Assembly: GCA_904395815.1 (NCBI GenBank)
Contig: CAJFOC010000021.1
Coordinates: forward strand, 1-54,588
Length of the DNA: 54,588 nt
Reading direction: 5' to 3'
From: an uncultured Holdemania sp.
Lineage (GTDB): Bacteria; Bacillota_I; Bacilli_A; Erysipelotrichales; Erysipelotrichaceae
Part shown: positions 35,439 through 43,375 of the stretch, in pieces
Layout of the letters: every line of letters begins with the position of its first letter
Numbering within the stretch: the stretch's first letter is position 1
The notes under the pieces: generated by a model
The model's database searches: none
Seen by the model: only the letters and a program-made list of their open reading frames with translations
Told to the model about the DNA's origin: nothing
Made by a program: the position numbers and the translations under genes

Positions 35439-35503
35439 AATTCTCAAATGCTCCAACAATGAAGTCTTTGTGTTGTTTTAATGTTCTGTGCTTTCGTTTT
35501 GAT

Positions 35504-36739
35504 TCACTTGTTTTTGAAATAGGAATCAAGGTTTTCAAATTCTGATTTCCTTAGATCATTAGTTACATCAGTATAGATATTGAGAGTTGTCGTAATATCC
35601 TTATGCCCCAGTGCATCCTGGATGACCTTAACATTGACTCCCGCTTCGCACATTCTTGTCGTAAAGGTATGTCGTAATGAATGGCAACTAAAATGCGGGA
35701 GCAACACTTCAGGTCTTTCACTCTTCAAAAACTGCTCATCATTACAGTCACGAATGATACGACGGATCACTTTATTAATTGTGCTGAAATTTTGAGGTTG
35801 GCCATAACGATTGATAAAGATAAAATCGGTATATCCGTCTACAATTGCTTCACATCGAAGGCCAAGGAGTTCCTGCCTCTCCTTTTCCATCTGAAATGCC
35901 TCTTTTACAAAACCAAGCATTGGAACTTTTCTTTTTCCTGCTTCAGTTTTAGGAGTATTAACGTTATAGTAGGTACCCTTTTTACCATCCTCGCTACGAT
36001 GTTGATAGTAAACCAACGTGTGATTAACATCAATGATTCCTTCTGCCAGATCGATATCACGCCACCTTAATCCGGTAAGCTCACCAACACGAAGCCCAGT
36101 TCCTACCATAACCGCAAACAATGGATACCAATACTTGTTGGTCGGAGAGTTTTTCAAATAATCAAGAAACAGCTCTTGTTCTGCTTTGGTCAAAGCACGA
36201 CGTTTCTCCGTCTTAAAGCAATGGGCTTGTTTCAATTCCCTCAACACATTGCTCGCCGGATTGCTTCTGATATAGTAATCATCGACCGCCATCTGCAACA
36301 CCTGATGCAAGACAGTATGGATACCATCTATTGTTGCCGGTTTTAAATGGCGCTCATCCACTAGATAGTTATAAAACCTTTTTACATCCGACTTCTTCAA
36401 CGAATATATGTACTTCGTACCAATTTGGTTACGAGCGAAGGTCTCATACATATATTTGTAGTTTTCGAATGTGTTGTTCTTTAATCCTCTCTTCAGATCT
36501 TTCCAAAGTTCGTAAAGATCATTGACCGTTGTATAACGAGCTTCTGCTTTGATGCCATCGCTCACATCTTTAGCGATTTGTTCCTCTTTATAACGCAGAT
36601 CATCAAGCGTTCTCGCATATACATAACGTCTTTTATGATTGGCATCTGTCCAACTATATTGATATGTCCCGTCATTTCTTTGTGATTCGCCAGTACGTAG
36701 AATCACCCTTGATTTGTCTTGTCTTTTTTTCCTTGCCAT
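35504..36739 (-). CDS. int: Tn916-type tyrosine integrase
   Basis: A 411-residue site-specific recombinase. It starts MARKKRQDKSRVILRTGESQ, has an AP2-like arm-binding N-terminus, a SAM-like core-binding domain near residues 95-180 (YELWKDLKRGLKNNTFENYKYMYETF) and the catalytic domain with Arg of GTGLRVGELTGLRW, Lys in the beta hairpin, HSLRHTFTTRM and GHKDITTTLNIYTDV (catalytic Tyr). All catalytic residues are present. The longer open frame to 36820 overlaps the upstream gene; GGAGG precedes ATG 36739. It follows the excisionase-like genes as in Tn916. Confidence 0.93.
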   Translation of the reverse strand: MARKKRQDKSRVILRTGESQRNDGTYQYSWTDANHKRRYVYARTLDDLRYKEEQIAKDVSDGIKAEARYTTVNDLYELWKDLKRGLKNNTFENYKYMYETFARNQIGTKYIYSLKKSDVKRFYNYLVDERHLKPATIDGIHTVLHQVLQMAVDDYYIRSNPASNVLRELKQAHCFKTEKRRALTKAEQELFLDYLKNSPTNKYWYPLFAVMVGTGLRVGELTGLRWRDIDLAEGIIDVNHTLVYYQHRSEDGKKGTYYNVNTPKTEAGKRKVPMLGFVKEAFQMEKERQELLGLRCEAIVDGYTDFIFINRYGQPQNFSTINKVIRRIIRDCNDEQFLKSERPEVLLPHFSCHSLRHTFTTRMCEAGVNVKVIQDALGHKDITTTLNIYTDVTNDLRKSEFENLDSYFKNK

Positions 36740-36752
36740 AATTCCTCCTTCA

Positions 36753-36992
36753 TCAAATACGATGTTGTTTATCCAGATAATCAATGAATTCCTCTTTGAT
36801 GACACAGATCTTAGTGCCATTAGGAATCGTGAAAGGATAATTTTTCTTCATTATTATCTTTCTGATTTTATCTCTTCCAATGCCTGTATATTCAGCAGCT
36901 TCCTCAACGGTTAAGACTTTTTTCTCCCAAAACGGCTTATGCTCTTTACGTTTCTCAAGCAAGGCCCTATAAGCTAAAACATCTTTATCCAT
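36753..36992 (-). CDS. Excisionase-like helix-turn-helix protein 1
   Basis: A 79-residue protein with an excisionase/MerR-like HTH: VLTVEEAAEYTGIGRDKIRK followed by the wing and EEFIDYLDKQ. This copy is the most like Tn916 Xis and lies 13 bp before int, so it is the best candidate for the true excisionase. GGAGG with a 6-nt spacer favours the second of two adjacent ATGs. Confidence 0.85.
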   Translation of the reverse strand: MDKDVLAYRALLEKRKEHKPFWEKKVLTVEEAAEYTGIGRDKIRKIIMKKNYPFTIPNGTKICVIKEEFIDYLDKQHRI

Positions 36993-37003
36993 CATAATCC
37001 TCC

Positions 37004-37240
37004 CTATATCGAATACATTTCCTTGATGTATTCATCAAACGCACGTCTTTTGATCATTCTTCTGCTTCCTACCCATAAAACGAAAGGACAATCTTCTTTG
37101 TTTGTCATCTCGTAGAGCTTATCCCTACCTATTCCTGTATAAATGATCGCTTCATTGATCGTAAGATAAGGCTTGATCCATATCGGTACGGTTTCCACTT
37201 GTTGACTTGCGTCATTCAATTTCATTTCATCGTTATTCAT
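37004..37240 (-). CDS. Excisionase-like helix-turn-helix protein 2
   Basis: A 78-residue paralogue of its neighbours: LTINEAIIYTGIGRDKLYEM, CPFVLWVGSRRMIKRRAFDEYIKEMYSI. The wing carries the Cys-Pro-Phe-Val-Leu-Trp block shared by copies 2-4. GGAGG lies before ATG 37240; the longer frame overlaps the next gene. Confidence 0.8.
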   Translation of the reverse strand: MNNDEMKLNDASQQVETVPIWIKPYLTINEAIIYTGIGRDKLYEMTNKEDCPFVLWVGSRRMIKRRAFDEYIKEMYSI

Positions 37241-37253
37241 AGCGCCACCTCCA

Positions 37254-37475
37254 TCAGATGAGATACTGTTTAGATAAGTATTCCTCAAATTGCTTTCTTT
37301 TGATCAATCGCTTCTTTCCGTTCCAAAGGACGAAAGGGCAATTTTCCTTATTGGATATTTCTTTGATCCTTGTCACACCGATGCCAAAATATTGAGAAGC
37401 TTCTTCAAGTGTCAAGTTCACCCTCAACCAAATCGGAACGTCATTTACCTTTGGTCTTTTCTTTAATTTCTGCAT
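37254..37475 (-). CDS. Excisionase-like helix-turn-helix protein 3
   Basis: A 73-residue paralogue: LTLEEASQYFGIGVTRIKEI, CPFVLWNGKKRLIKRKQFEEYLSKQYLI. AAGGAGG lies 8 nt before the ATG. Separated by 13 bp from copy 2 and about 97 bp from copy 4. Confidence 0.8.
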   Translation of the reverse strand: MQKLKKRPKVNDVPIWLRVNLTLEEASQYFGIGVTRIKEISNKENCPFVLWNGKKRLIKRKQFEEYLSKQYLI

Positions 37476-37572
37476 ATGTTCTGCCTCCTTTACCTTCGGT
37501 GATCAAAGCATATCCAAAAGCCAGTGATAAGCCAATGATGCGAATCTGTTCATCGCAAACTTGACTTTTTTC

Positions 37573-37794
37573 CTAAATTGAATATTGCCTGTTGATATAT
37601 TCTTCAAATACTTTTCTTTTGATCATTCTTCTGGTTCCGATCCAAAGAACAAAGGGACAATCCTGTCTTTCTGTCATTTCATAAAGCTTCTTCATTCCGA
37701 TGCCGGAATAAGCTGCTGCTTCTTCAATAGAAAGATTGGCCTTATACCATAACGGGATATTATAACTATTCATTTTATTGTTGCTATTTGACAT
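37573..37794 (-). CDS. Excisionase-like helix-turn-helix protein 4
   Basis: A 73-residue paralogue: LSIEEAAAYSGIGMKKLYEM, CPFVLWIGTRRMIKRKVFEEYINRQYSI. ATG 37794 has AGGGG 7 nt upstream and lies 4 bp after the MazF-like gene; the longer open frame to 37890 runs inside that gene and is not used. Confidence 0.8.
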   Translation of the reverse strand: MSNSNNKMNSYNIPLWYKANLSIEEAAAYSGIGMKKLYEMTERQDCPFVLWIGTRRMIKRKVFEEYINRQYSI

Positions 37795-37798
37795 CCTT

Positions 37799-38344
37799 TC
37801 ACCCCTTTTCTCTAACTGAACTTCTTTCGTAAACGATATATTTCCAACCTGGCCTACCACATTTGTCACACTTTGATTTTCGTTTTTCAAAAGGGTCTAG
37901 CCTTCGAATGATATAGCCGTTTGTATTCATATAATCTTTCAAGCAGCTCGGACATAAAGTGCGAACATCATCTTCGTTTGCTTCCTTATAGAACCAAAAG
38001 CCAAATGTCTTCTTCAATGTATTGTTGATCCTCTTCATCAGTTTCTCATCATCAATGGTTCCGATATAATCAAGCAGATCATCCTTATTGATTGTCTGGA
38101 TCTGTTCTAGCAATACCATCGATGGCTTTGATAATCCGAACTCTTGCCCCAAGATGATGTGTGATGGCAAATATCGCTTCTTCAATACTGCGGTAATGGA
38201 TGCGACGATCACGGTCGGTGCATTGGCATTAAATTCATTTGCCTGGATCACCAACACCGGACGCATTCCAGATTGAATCGATCCTTCTCTTTCGCCAAAA
38301 TCGCAATAATACAAATCACCACGTTGAATCTTTTGTTTCTTCAT
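37799..38344 (-). CDS. PemK/MazF-type endoribonuclease with C-terminal zinc ribbon
   Basis: A 181-residue protein. The first 110 residues are a MazF/PemK barrel: IQRGDLYYCDFGEREGSIQSGMRPVLVIQ, later PSHIILG and MVLLEQIQTINKDDL. The C-terminal 60 residues carry a zinc ribbon, CPSC...CDKCGRPGW, which typical MazF proteins lack. No antitoxin of the MazE type is adjacent; one of the excisionase-like HTH genes behind it might serve. AAAGGAG with an 8-nt spacer selects ATG 38344 over the longer frame. Confidence 0.85.
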   Translation of the reverse strand: MKKQKIQRGDLYYCDFGEREGSIQSGMRPVLVIQANEFNANAPTVIVASITAVLKKRYLPSHIILGQEFGLSKPSMVLLEQIQTINKDDLLDYIGTIDDEKLMKRINNTLKKTFGFWFYKEANEDDVRTLCPSCLKDYMNTNGYIIRRLDPFEKRKSKCDKCGRPGWKYIVYERSSVREKG

Positions 38345-38370
38345 TTCATCAGCTCCTTTATTTAAAGAAG

Positions 38371-38414
38371 GGAGTGCTTGTATATTTATACTTCCTTCAC
38401 TAATATTGACAAGC
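38371..38414. repeat. Inverted repeat upstream of the MazF-like gene
   Basis: GAGTGCTTGT and ACAAGCACCCTC pair over 8-10 bp around a 23-nt AT-rich loop, between the sigma-like gene and the MazF-like gene. It is a candidate operator or attenuator hairpin. Confidence 0.45.
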
Positions 38415-38432
38415 ACCCTCAAAATTGACACC

Positions 38433-39017
38433 CTATTTAAGGCTGTTGAAGAATTTTTCAAAATTTTTTCTTGCTGATTTTAAGGATTTATCAACAGTAC
38501 TACGATTAACCCCTTCTTCTTTGGCAATCTGACTGGCATTCATTCCATCGCAAACATTTTTCAATAATCTTCTCGCTTGGACCGGTTTCATCAACGATAA
38601 TGTAATTCTTACCTTTTCTAATTCACGTTCACGAATCTCTTCTGCTTCCAGTTCGCACTCTTCCCTCACCATTCTTTGAACAGGATCTTCATATCCATAA
38701 ACAAAAGCGCTGCAAAAGCATTCGCTAAGACCTTCTTCGTAACCATAAAGCTCATAGGTCCTGGTTTCACGTTTTCCAAACTTGTCTTCGATACGATGAA
38801 AGTCTTTGATGACTTCTCCGTGTTGAACAGAAAGAAGAACGAATGGCGTGTATCGAGAAATGATATCCGGATATTTTGCCCACAGTTCTGCTTCAGATAG
38901 TTCGGTTACAACGGCAAATCGTTCTTCGCCGATATATCCTGTGTATTCGTATTTTAAGTTGATGAGTTTGCATTCACTTGCAAATAATTCTTCTTGTTTT
39001 GAAATTGCTTTTTTCAT
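38433..39017 (-). CDS. Sigma-70 region 4-like HTH regulator
   Basis: A 194-residue protein whose C-terminal third is a sigma region 4-like helix-turn-helix (LLKNVCDGMNASQIAKEEGVNRSTVDKSLKSARKNFEKFF). The N-terminal part is acidic, unrecognised, and mentions no sigma region 2. Similar proteins occur in Tn916-like elements as regulators. AAGGAG lies 8 nt before the ATG, and the palindrome TTTCGATTCGAAA (39048-39060) lies just upstream. Confidence 0.75.
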   Translation of the reverse strand: MKKAISKQEELFASECKLINLKYEYTGYIGEERFAVVTELSEAELWAKYPDIISRYTPFVLLSVQHGEVIKDFHRIEDKFGKRETRTYELYGYEEGLSECFCSAFVYGYEDPVQRMVREECELEAEEIRERELEKVRITLSLMKPVQARRLLKNVCDGMNASQIAKEEGVNRSTVDKSLKSARKNFEKFFNSLK

Positions 39018-39586
39018 CTTCTAATCTCCTTTCGTTTCAAAACTTGATTTCGATTCGAAACGTGGAGATTAGGGATATCTACCTATGTAGCAAAGCCATA
39101 TGTAATGCTTCATCTTTCCCCTTTCCGCTGATAAGCGAAAAGGCATTGGGATATAAAAATAGTCGATACTTCTGAAGCACCGACCTTCAAAAAATGCCTA
39201 ATAGCGCATAAGGAAAAGAGGGTACTTCATCATATTTCTGCAAGAGCAGAAATTTTGATATTTGTATCCCAACGCCCTTATAGCTAATCAGGCTTTGTGA
39301 TAATTAATAATGCGTATGAATTAGAATGTTTGTTTTGGCTTGCGATAGTGCACCAGCATTACCGCTGTACTTGCATCGAAGGAGCACTGCAAGTGCCTAT
39401 ATATCTACACTTGCAATTTCCCCCTTCACTATATAGCCGACGAAAAGGCGAGTTTTTAGCCTACTATTTTCACTTTTTTATAAGAAAGTTATTTTCTCTA
39501 ACGGATAATAGTCGTAAAAGCCTCCCTAATTCATCGGCAAATAGTTTTGATGCAGCAATCGCATATGCTCAATGTAGACGATTTGA
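39018..39586. other. Non-coding, hairpin-rich stretch
   Basis: 569 bp with no supportable gene but many inverted repeats: TTTCGATTCGAAA (39048-39060), a hairpin CCTTTCCGCT/AGCGAAAAGG near 39120, TTTCTGC/GCAGAAA near 39240, and a distant pair (GCATTGGGATATAAA near 39135 with TTTGTATCCCAACGC near 39255, 13 of 15 paired). It may hold a structured RNA, a regulatory leader or a transfer or replication site of the island. Confidence 0.5.
39369..39415. repeat. Three alternating copies of ACTTGCA forming rival hairpins
   Basis: ACTTGCA (39369-39375), TGCAAGTG (39388-39395) and CACTTGCA (39408-39415). The middle copy can pair with either outer copy, so two hairpins exclude each other, as in attenuators. 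Confidence 0.55.
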
Positions 39587-39721
39587 TCATTTGTGCTTTT
39601 TAGCTTGTGATAAAGCACTACCAGCAACTGATTTAGAAGTCTTGCTGTAACGTCCATCACGAAGAACCTTGCTTGCTTTTTTAGCAATCGATCTTGATGT
39701 ATGCCTGCAATTTTTAGCCAT
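39587..39721 (-). CDS. Small basic 44-residue protein with SKTSKSVAGSALSQ motif
   Basis: A 44-codon gene starting MAKNCRHTSRSIAKKASKVL with GAGGTG 6 nt upstream. The central block LRDGRYSKTSKSVAGSALSQ matches a small uncharacterised protein type (LRDGR-SKTSKS-AGSALSQ) that I recognise from many unrelated bacteria, often on mobile DNA. Highly basic, rich in Ser and Lys; function unknown. It lies beyond the terminator of the toxin operon, so it needs its own promoter. Confidence 0.8.
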   Translation of the reverse strand: MAKNCRHTSRSIAKKASKVLRDGRYSKTSKSVAGSALSQAKKHK

Positions 39722-39824
39722 GTCTTTCACCTCGCTTTCTTTAATCAGATTTTAAATGTACCTCAGCATAATGAGTAGGGAGTGCCACTTCCGCTTTTCC
39801 GCCTAAAACAGCCGAAAATAGCAA

Positions 39825-39868
39825 TAAAAAAGAGGATATTCAATTCGAAATGAATCGAAATATCCTCT
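39825..39868 (-). terminator. Terminator of the long minus-strand operon
   Basis: Minus-strand stem AGAGGATATT/AATATCCTCT with an inner AT-rich hairpin followed by six T. It is the first good terminator met when reading down from the E2/JAB/E1 cluster. The stretch 39869-40096 shows no gene. Confidence 0.8.
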
Positions 39869-40096
39869 AGACAATTGTGTTTTATGTCACCGGAAGTTAA
39901 ACTTCCGATTTTGCGGATTTTTAAAGTGTATTTAATAGTGCTTAATAATCGAAACAACAAAATTAGTCGTATCATCCTTCAATACTGCTGATAATTTCAT
40001 CTGCATCTTTATAACAAAAATACTGGAATCATCGAACTGGGGCTCACATCATCACTTGCCTTTTTTAACAGTTTTTAAAATCAATTATCAGATTAA

Positions 40097-40453
40097 TTAT
40101 TTTATATCAAACAATTCATTTATAAGGTAATCATAGTTTTTAGCATCAATCTCCGCCAACCCAACTTCATTATTCGTAAATGTTAACTTAACAGTATAAA
40201 TACTATTTTTTCTCGCTGTTACGACTCCAACCAGCATCCCTAAAATGCTAAAGAACTTTGAAAAGATGAATCCTCTTAGAAAAGAATTACTTAAGGATGG
40301 GAAATGCCGACAATTAAGCACTTGAATTGATCTGACAGTCATTTTATTAACTGAATACTCACACTCTAAGCATTTTAAATATAACTTGCCATATTTTTTA
40401 GTGAAATGGAATCCTTCTAAAAATCCAGAAACAATTTGGTTTTTTGCCTTCAT
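40097..40453 (-). CDS. Hypothetical protein with a hydrophobic central segment
   Basis: A 118-residue protein I do not recognise. Residues about 55-80 (NSFLRGFIFSKFFSILGMLVGVV) are hydrophobic and could be one membrane segment or a buried hairpin; the end is strand-rich (NSIYTVKLTFTNNEVGLAEID), which could be a PH-like or YokE-type fold. Basic N-terminus. The ribosome binding site is weak. Last gene before the operon terminator. Confidence 0.55.
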   Translation of the reverse strand: MKAKNQIVSGFLEGFHFTKKYGKLYLKCLECEYSVNKMTVRSIQVLNCRHFPSLSNSFLRGFIFSKFFSILGMLVGVVTARKNSIYTVKLTFTNNEVGLAEIDAKNYDYLINELFDIK

Positions 40454-40541
40454 AATTAATTACCATAAAAAATAAGAGCTGGTAATCATAGGACTAATTC
40501 ATATACCAGCTCTCGCAACTTCAACTATTTGTTTGATATGA

Positions 40542-41024
40542 TTATCGTACAATTTCATCGAAGATGTCAAAAACGCACTGATAGTACATTTCCTCTTCTT
40601 CTAACTTAGCTTTGCTTCTACCCAAGGTCATGACGCCTTGTCCAATCATAGAGAAAGCCTTGTAACTCAAATCCTTCCCCTTACGATCTTGGCGATAACT
40701 TTCGGCATATCCTGCTTTATTCATTTGCTTGCTTTGTCCAAAATCGTTAATCGTTACGAACGCATAAGTTCCCTGACGTTTTACACGGATACAAAACTTG
40801 AAATAATCCCTTTCATGCTCCGGATGATACATAACGATGCAATCCTCAACCGATGAATTGAATAATCCACCTGATTTCACCTGATCGCTTCTAAAAGCTA
40901 CAGGGATACCCATTTTCATAGCACAATCTTTGACTGCATCTTGCACTGTGCTTAGAGTAATAGCCTCTCCGTTTTGGTATCTAACTTGTGGTCTGAACTC
41001 TCGAAGTTCATCTGCTTTGATCAT
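40542..41024 (-). CDS. Hypothetical protein of the WXG/E1-E2 cluster
   Basis: A 160-residue cytoplasmic protein without a recognised domain. It is mixed alpha/beta (EDCIVMYHPEHERDYFKFCIRVKRQGTYAFVTINDFG) and ends in an acidic helix. AAGGAGG with an 8-nt spacer selects ATG 41024. Spacing of 63 bp to the Sel1 gene upstream suggests co-transcription. Confidence 0.65.
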   Translation of the reverse strand: MIKADELREFRPQVRYQNGEAITLSTVQDAVKDCAMKMGIPVAFRSDQVKSGGLFNSSVEDCIVMYHPEHERDYFKFCIRVKRQGTYAFVTINDFGQSKQMNKAGYAESYRQDRKGKDLSYKAFSMIGQGVMTLGRSKAKLEEEEMYYQCVFDIFDEIVR

Positions 41025-41087
41025 GTTCAATTCCTCCTTCTAATGATCATTTATTTATCTACAGCTCGATTGCTGACAGATACTAAA

Positions 41088-41945
41088 TCAATATTCAGGA
41101 ATATAATAATTCCCATATAAATTTTTTCGATAGTGCCTAATTCTGCGTTTCGCTGTTTCATCGCCATGCTCTGCGGCTATCTGTATGTATTTATAGGCCA
41201 TATTAAAGTCTTGTGGCACTACTTCTCCTTTTTCATAAAACCATCCGATAATTAAATGCGCTTCAACATTTCCTTTCTCTACAGCTTTTCCTGCATAGTA
41301 AAAGGCTTCGTTAAGCATATCTCCTGTGGCCCTAATACCGAAACGTTCATAAGGGTCAGCAAGACACAATGCAATTCTCAGCATCGCGAAATCATCTTCC
41401 GGTGCGTAATTAAGATATTCCTTATACCAATAACAGGCTGCATTCGGATCTTGGCTTGTTCCAACCCCATCTTCATAACATATAGCAGCATTAATCATTC
41501 CTGTCGCAATTCCTGCCTTTGCCGCTAACATAGTATAGTGAAAACACTTTGCGTCATCTACAGCGGTTCCATGACCGTACATATAGCATTCTGAAAGCAT
41601 ACCATAACAGTCTTCATTACCGAGTTGAGCACCTTTTTCAAATAACTCTACCGCTTTGTACTGATTGACAGGAAACCCAATATCATTTTTATAGTAGAGT
41701 AAACCAAGTTCCCTTACGGCATCTGCACTACCCATTGATATTGCTTTGTTCAACAGTTCAATTCCGTACTCAACGTCACGTGCAATGCCAATTCCGTAAA
41801 GATAGTACTGTGCCAAGACTGCAACAGCATCTTTTTCACCTGCTGATTCACGTCGTTTCAGGTCGTCAAAAGCTTCATCCCACTTTCCTTCTTCAATCAT
41901 CGCAAAGCTTTTGTCTACTAACTCCTGATAATTTGACATTCCCAT
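41088..41945 (-). CDS. Sel1-repeat protein
   Basis: A 285-residue solenoid of Sel1-like (TPR-related) repeats. Repeat cores such as AVLAQYYLYGIGIARDVEYGIELLNKA, CYGMLSECYMYGHGTAVDDAKCF, NAAICYEDGVGTSQDPNAACYWYKEY and LIIGWFYEKGEVVPQDFNMAYKYI are spaced by about 36 residues. Such solenoids act as protein-binding scaffolds. No signal peptide. AGGAGGGG lies upstream; 14 bp after the larger Sel1 gene. Confidence 0.85.
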   Translation of the reverse strand: MGMSNYQELVDKSFAMIEEGKWDEAFDDLKRRESAGEKDAVAVLAQYYLYGIGIARDVEYGIELLNKAISMGSADAVRELGLLYYKNDIGFPVNQYKAVELFEKGAQLGNEDCYGMLSECYMYGHGTAVDDAKCFHYTMLAAKAGIATGMINAAICYEDGVGTSQDPNAACYWYKEYLNYAPEDDFAMLRIALCLADPYERFGIRATGDMLNEAFYYAGKAVEKGNVEAHLIIGWFYEKGEVVPQDFNMAYKYIQIAAEHGDETAKRRIRHYRKNLYGNYYIPEY

Positions 41946-41959
41946 CTCTTTCTCCCCTC

Positions 41960-43372
41960 CTATTTATATTTTTTCCAACCAAAAATAGATTTTTTAAAAT
42001 GCTTTATTTCTTCTTGAGCTTTAGTGGAGCCCAATTCTGCGCTCTTTGAATAATACTTAAACGCCTCATCTAGATTTCTCTGTATACCTAGTCCATTTTC
42101 AAGCATATAAGCAATCCAAAACAATGTTTCACTCTTTTGCATTCGGCAATACTCTCTTTCATTTGCAGCTTGAAGTGCATGCTTCAGATACATATATGCC
42201 TCACGATATTCCTTGTCTGTAGAACAATTAGAAAGTAAATAGCATTTAGCCAAGGGTAAATATGATATATTTGAGTTGACGTTGTCTGGATCTTCCTTTA
42301 AACATTTACGATAGTAAAAGGCCGCTTTTTCAAAGTTAACTTCTGTTCCAATACCATTAAAGTAAAGCTCAGCAATATCGTGAAACAGAAAATCATTTCC
42401 ATTCTCAACAGCTCGTTCAGCCCAAAGCAGTGCTTTCTGCGGATCATTTTTTGTCCATTTATAAAGCTTGTACAAATCATAACAAGCATTCAATTTACCT
42501 TTTTTTACTGCATTTAGTAAGTAATATTCGCCTTTATCAACATCTATTTTGAACCCACTATGATGGTCAACCAGATTTTTACCCAACTCATACATCGAAT
42601 TAGTATTTCCCTGTTTCGCCGCCAATTCAAACCATCGTTGCGATTCTTCCGGATTTTTGTCAAGCCCAAACGCTAACTCCCAATCACGCCCAAACAAATA
42701 TGCAACACCTAACGCGTCCTGTGCTCTGTCATCGCCGGATTCAGCCATTTCAAACAACTTATTCCTAAGCGCCATGAATTCTGTCTCATTCCCATAACAT
42801 TTCTTGGATAGTAGATAACGAGTGGCTGAAAAATTACCTATTGCAGCAGCCTTTCTAAGATACTTAGCCGCCATTTTATCGCTCACAGGTAAACCACCGT
42901 AACCTTCAGAATAGAAATACCCCATAAAATACATTCCTTGGGAGCTACCTTTGTCTGCTGCTCTCTGAAACCATTTTGCGGCAGTCATATCATCATTCTT
43001 TGCAATGTCGCCAAAAGAATATATCCACCCTATATCAGTGCCAGCATCTGCTACACCGTTATCCCAAGCTTTTTCATAATATTTGATGGACTCCCAATGA
43101 TTCTTTGACACTCCATAACCATAAAAATGACAATCTGCAATCATATTCCAGATAAAGCCATTAGTCGGATAAAGCTTTACAATCCTATGGAACCATTGAT
43201 ATGCGAGATGTTCATTCATATCGACACCATTACCCCTATAATAAGCTAGTGCAATATATTCCATAGCCTCTTCATAATCATCCTCTGCCAATGAAAGAAT
43301 CGTATTCCAATTAGTGTCAAAATCTTGATTTAACTTACTTATAGCTTTTTCGAATTCTTCCTTCTGTGTCAT
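41960..43372 (-). CDS. Large Sel1-repeat protein
   Basis: A 470-residue Sel1/TPR-like solenoid with ten or more repeats: EYIALAYYRGNGVDMNEHLAYQWF, ADCHFYGYGVSKNHWESIKYYEKA, TDIGWIYSFGDIAKNDDMTAAKWF, and so on to ENGLGIQRNLDEAFKYYSKSAELG. Cytoplasmic, without signal peptide. With the second Sel1 gene next to it, it probably forms a scaffold or chaperone module of the secretion/toxin cluster. AGGTG precedes the ATG by a few nt; it begins 3 bp past the stop of the membrane protein gene. Confidence 0.87.
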   Translation of the reverse strand: MTQKEEFEKAISKLNQDFDTNWNTILSLAEDDYEEAMEYIALAYYRGNGVDMNEHLAYQWFHRIVKLYPTNGFIWNMIADCHFYGYGVSKNHWESIKYYEKAWDNGVADAGTDIGWIYSFGDIAKNDDMTAAKWFQRAADKGSSQGMYFMGYFYSEGYGGLPVSDKMAAKYLRKAAAIGNFSATRYLLSKKCYGNETEFMALRNKLFEMAESGDDRAQDALGVAYLFGRDWELAFGLDKNPEESQRWFELAAKQGNTNSMYELGKNLVDHHSGFKIDVDKGEYYLLNAVKKGKLNACYDLYKLYKWTKNDPQKALLWAERAVENGNDFLFHDIAELYFNGIGTEVNFEKAAFYYRKCLKEDPDNVNSNISYLPLAKCYLLSNCSTDKEYREAYMYLKHALQAANEREYCRMQKSETLFWIAYMLENGLGIQRNLDEAFKYYSKSAELGSTKAQEEIKHFKKSIFGWKKYK

Positions 43373-43375
43373 TTA

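Noticed and set aside
39297-39650. A 117-codon plus-strand frame across the hairpin-rich stretch
   Set aside because: It runs antisense through the small SKTSKS gene, uses a poor start and has no domain; GTG 39393 with an AAGGAG upstream is suggestive but not enough.
39763-39975. A 70-codon minus-strand frame
   Set aside because: It crosses the operon terminator and has no ribosome binding site.
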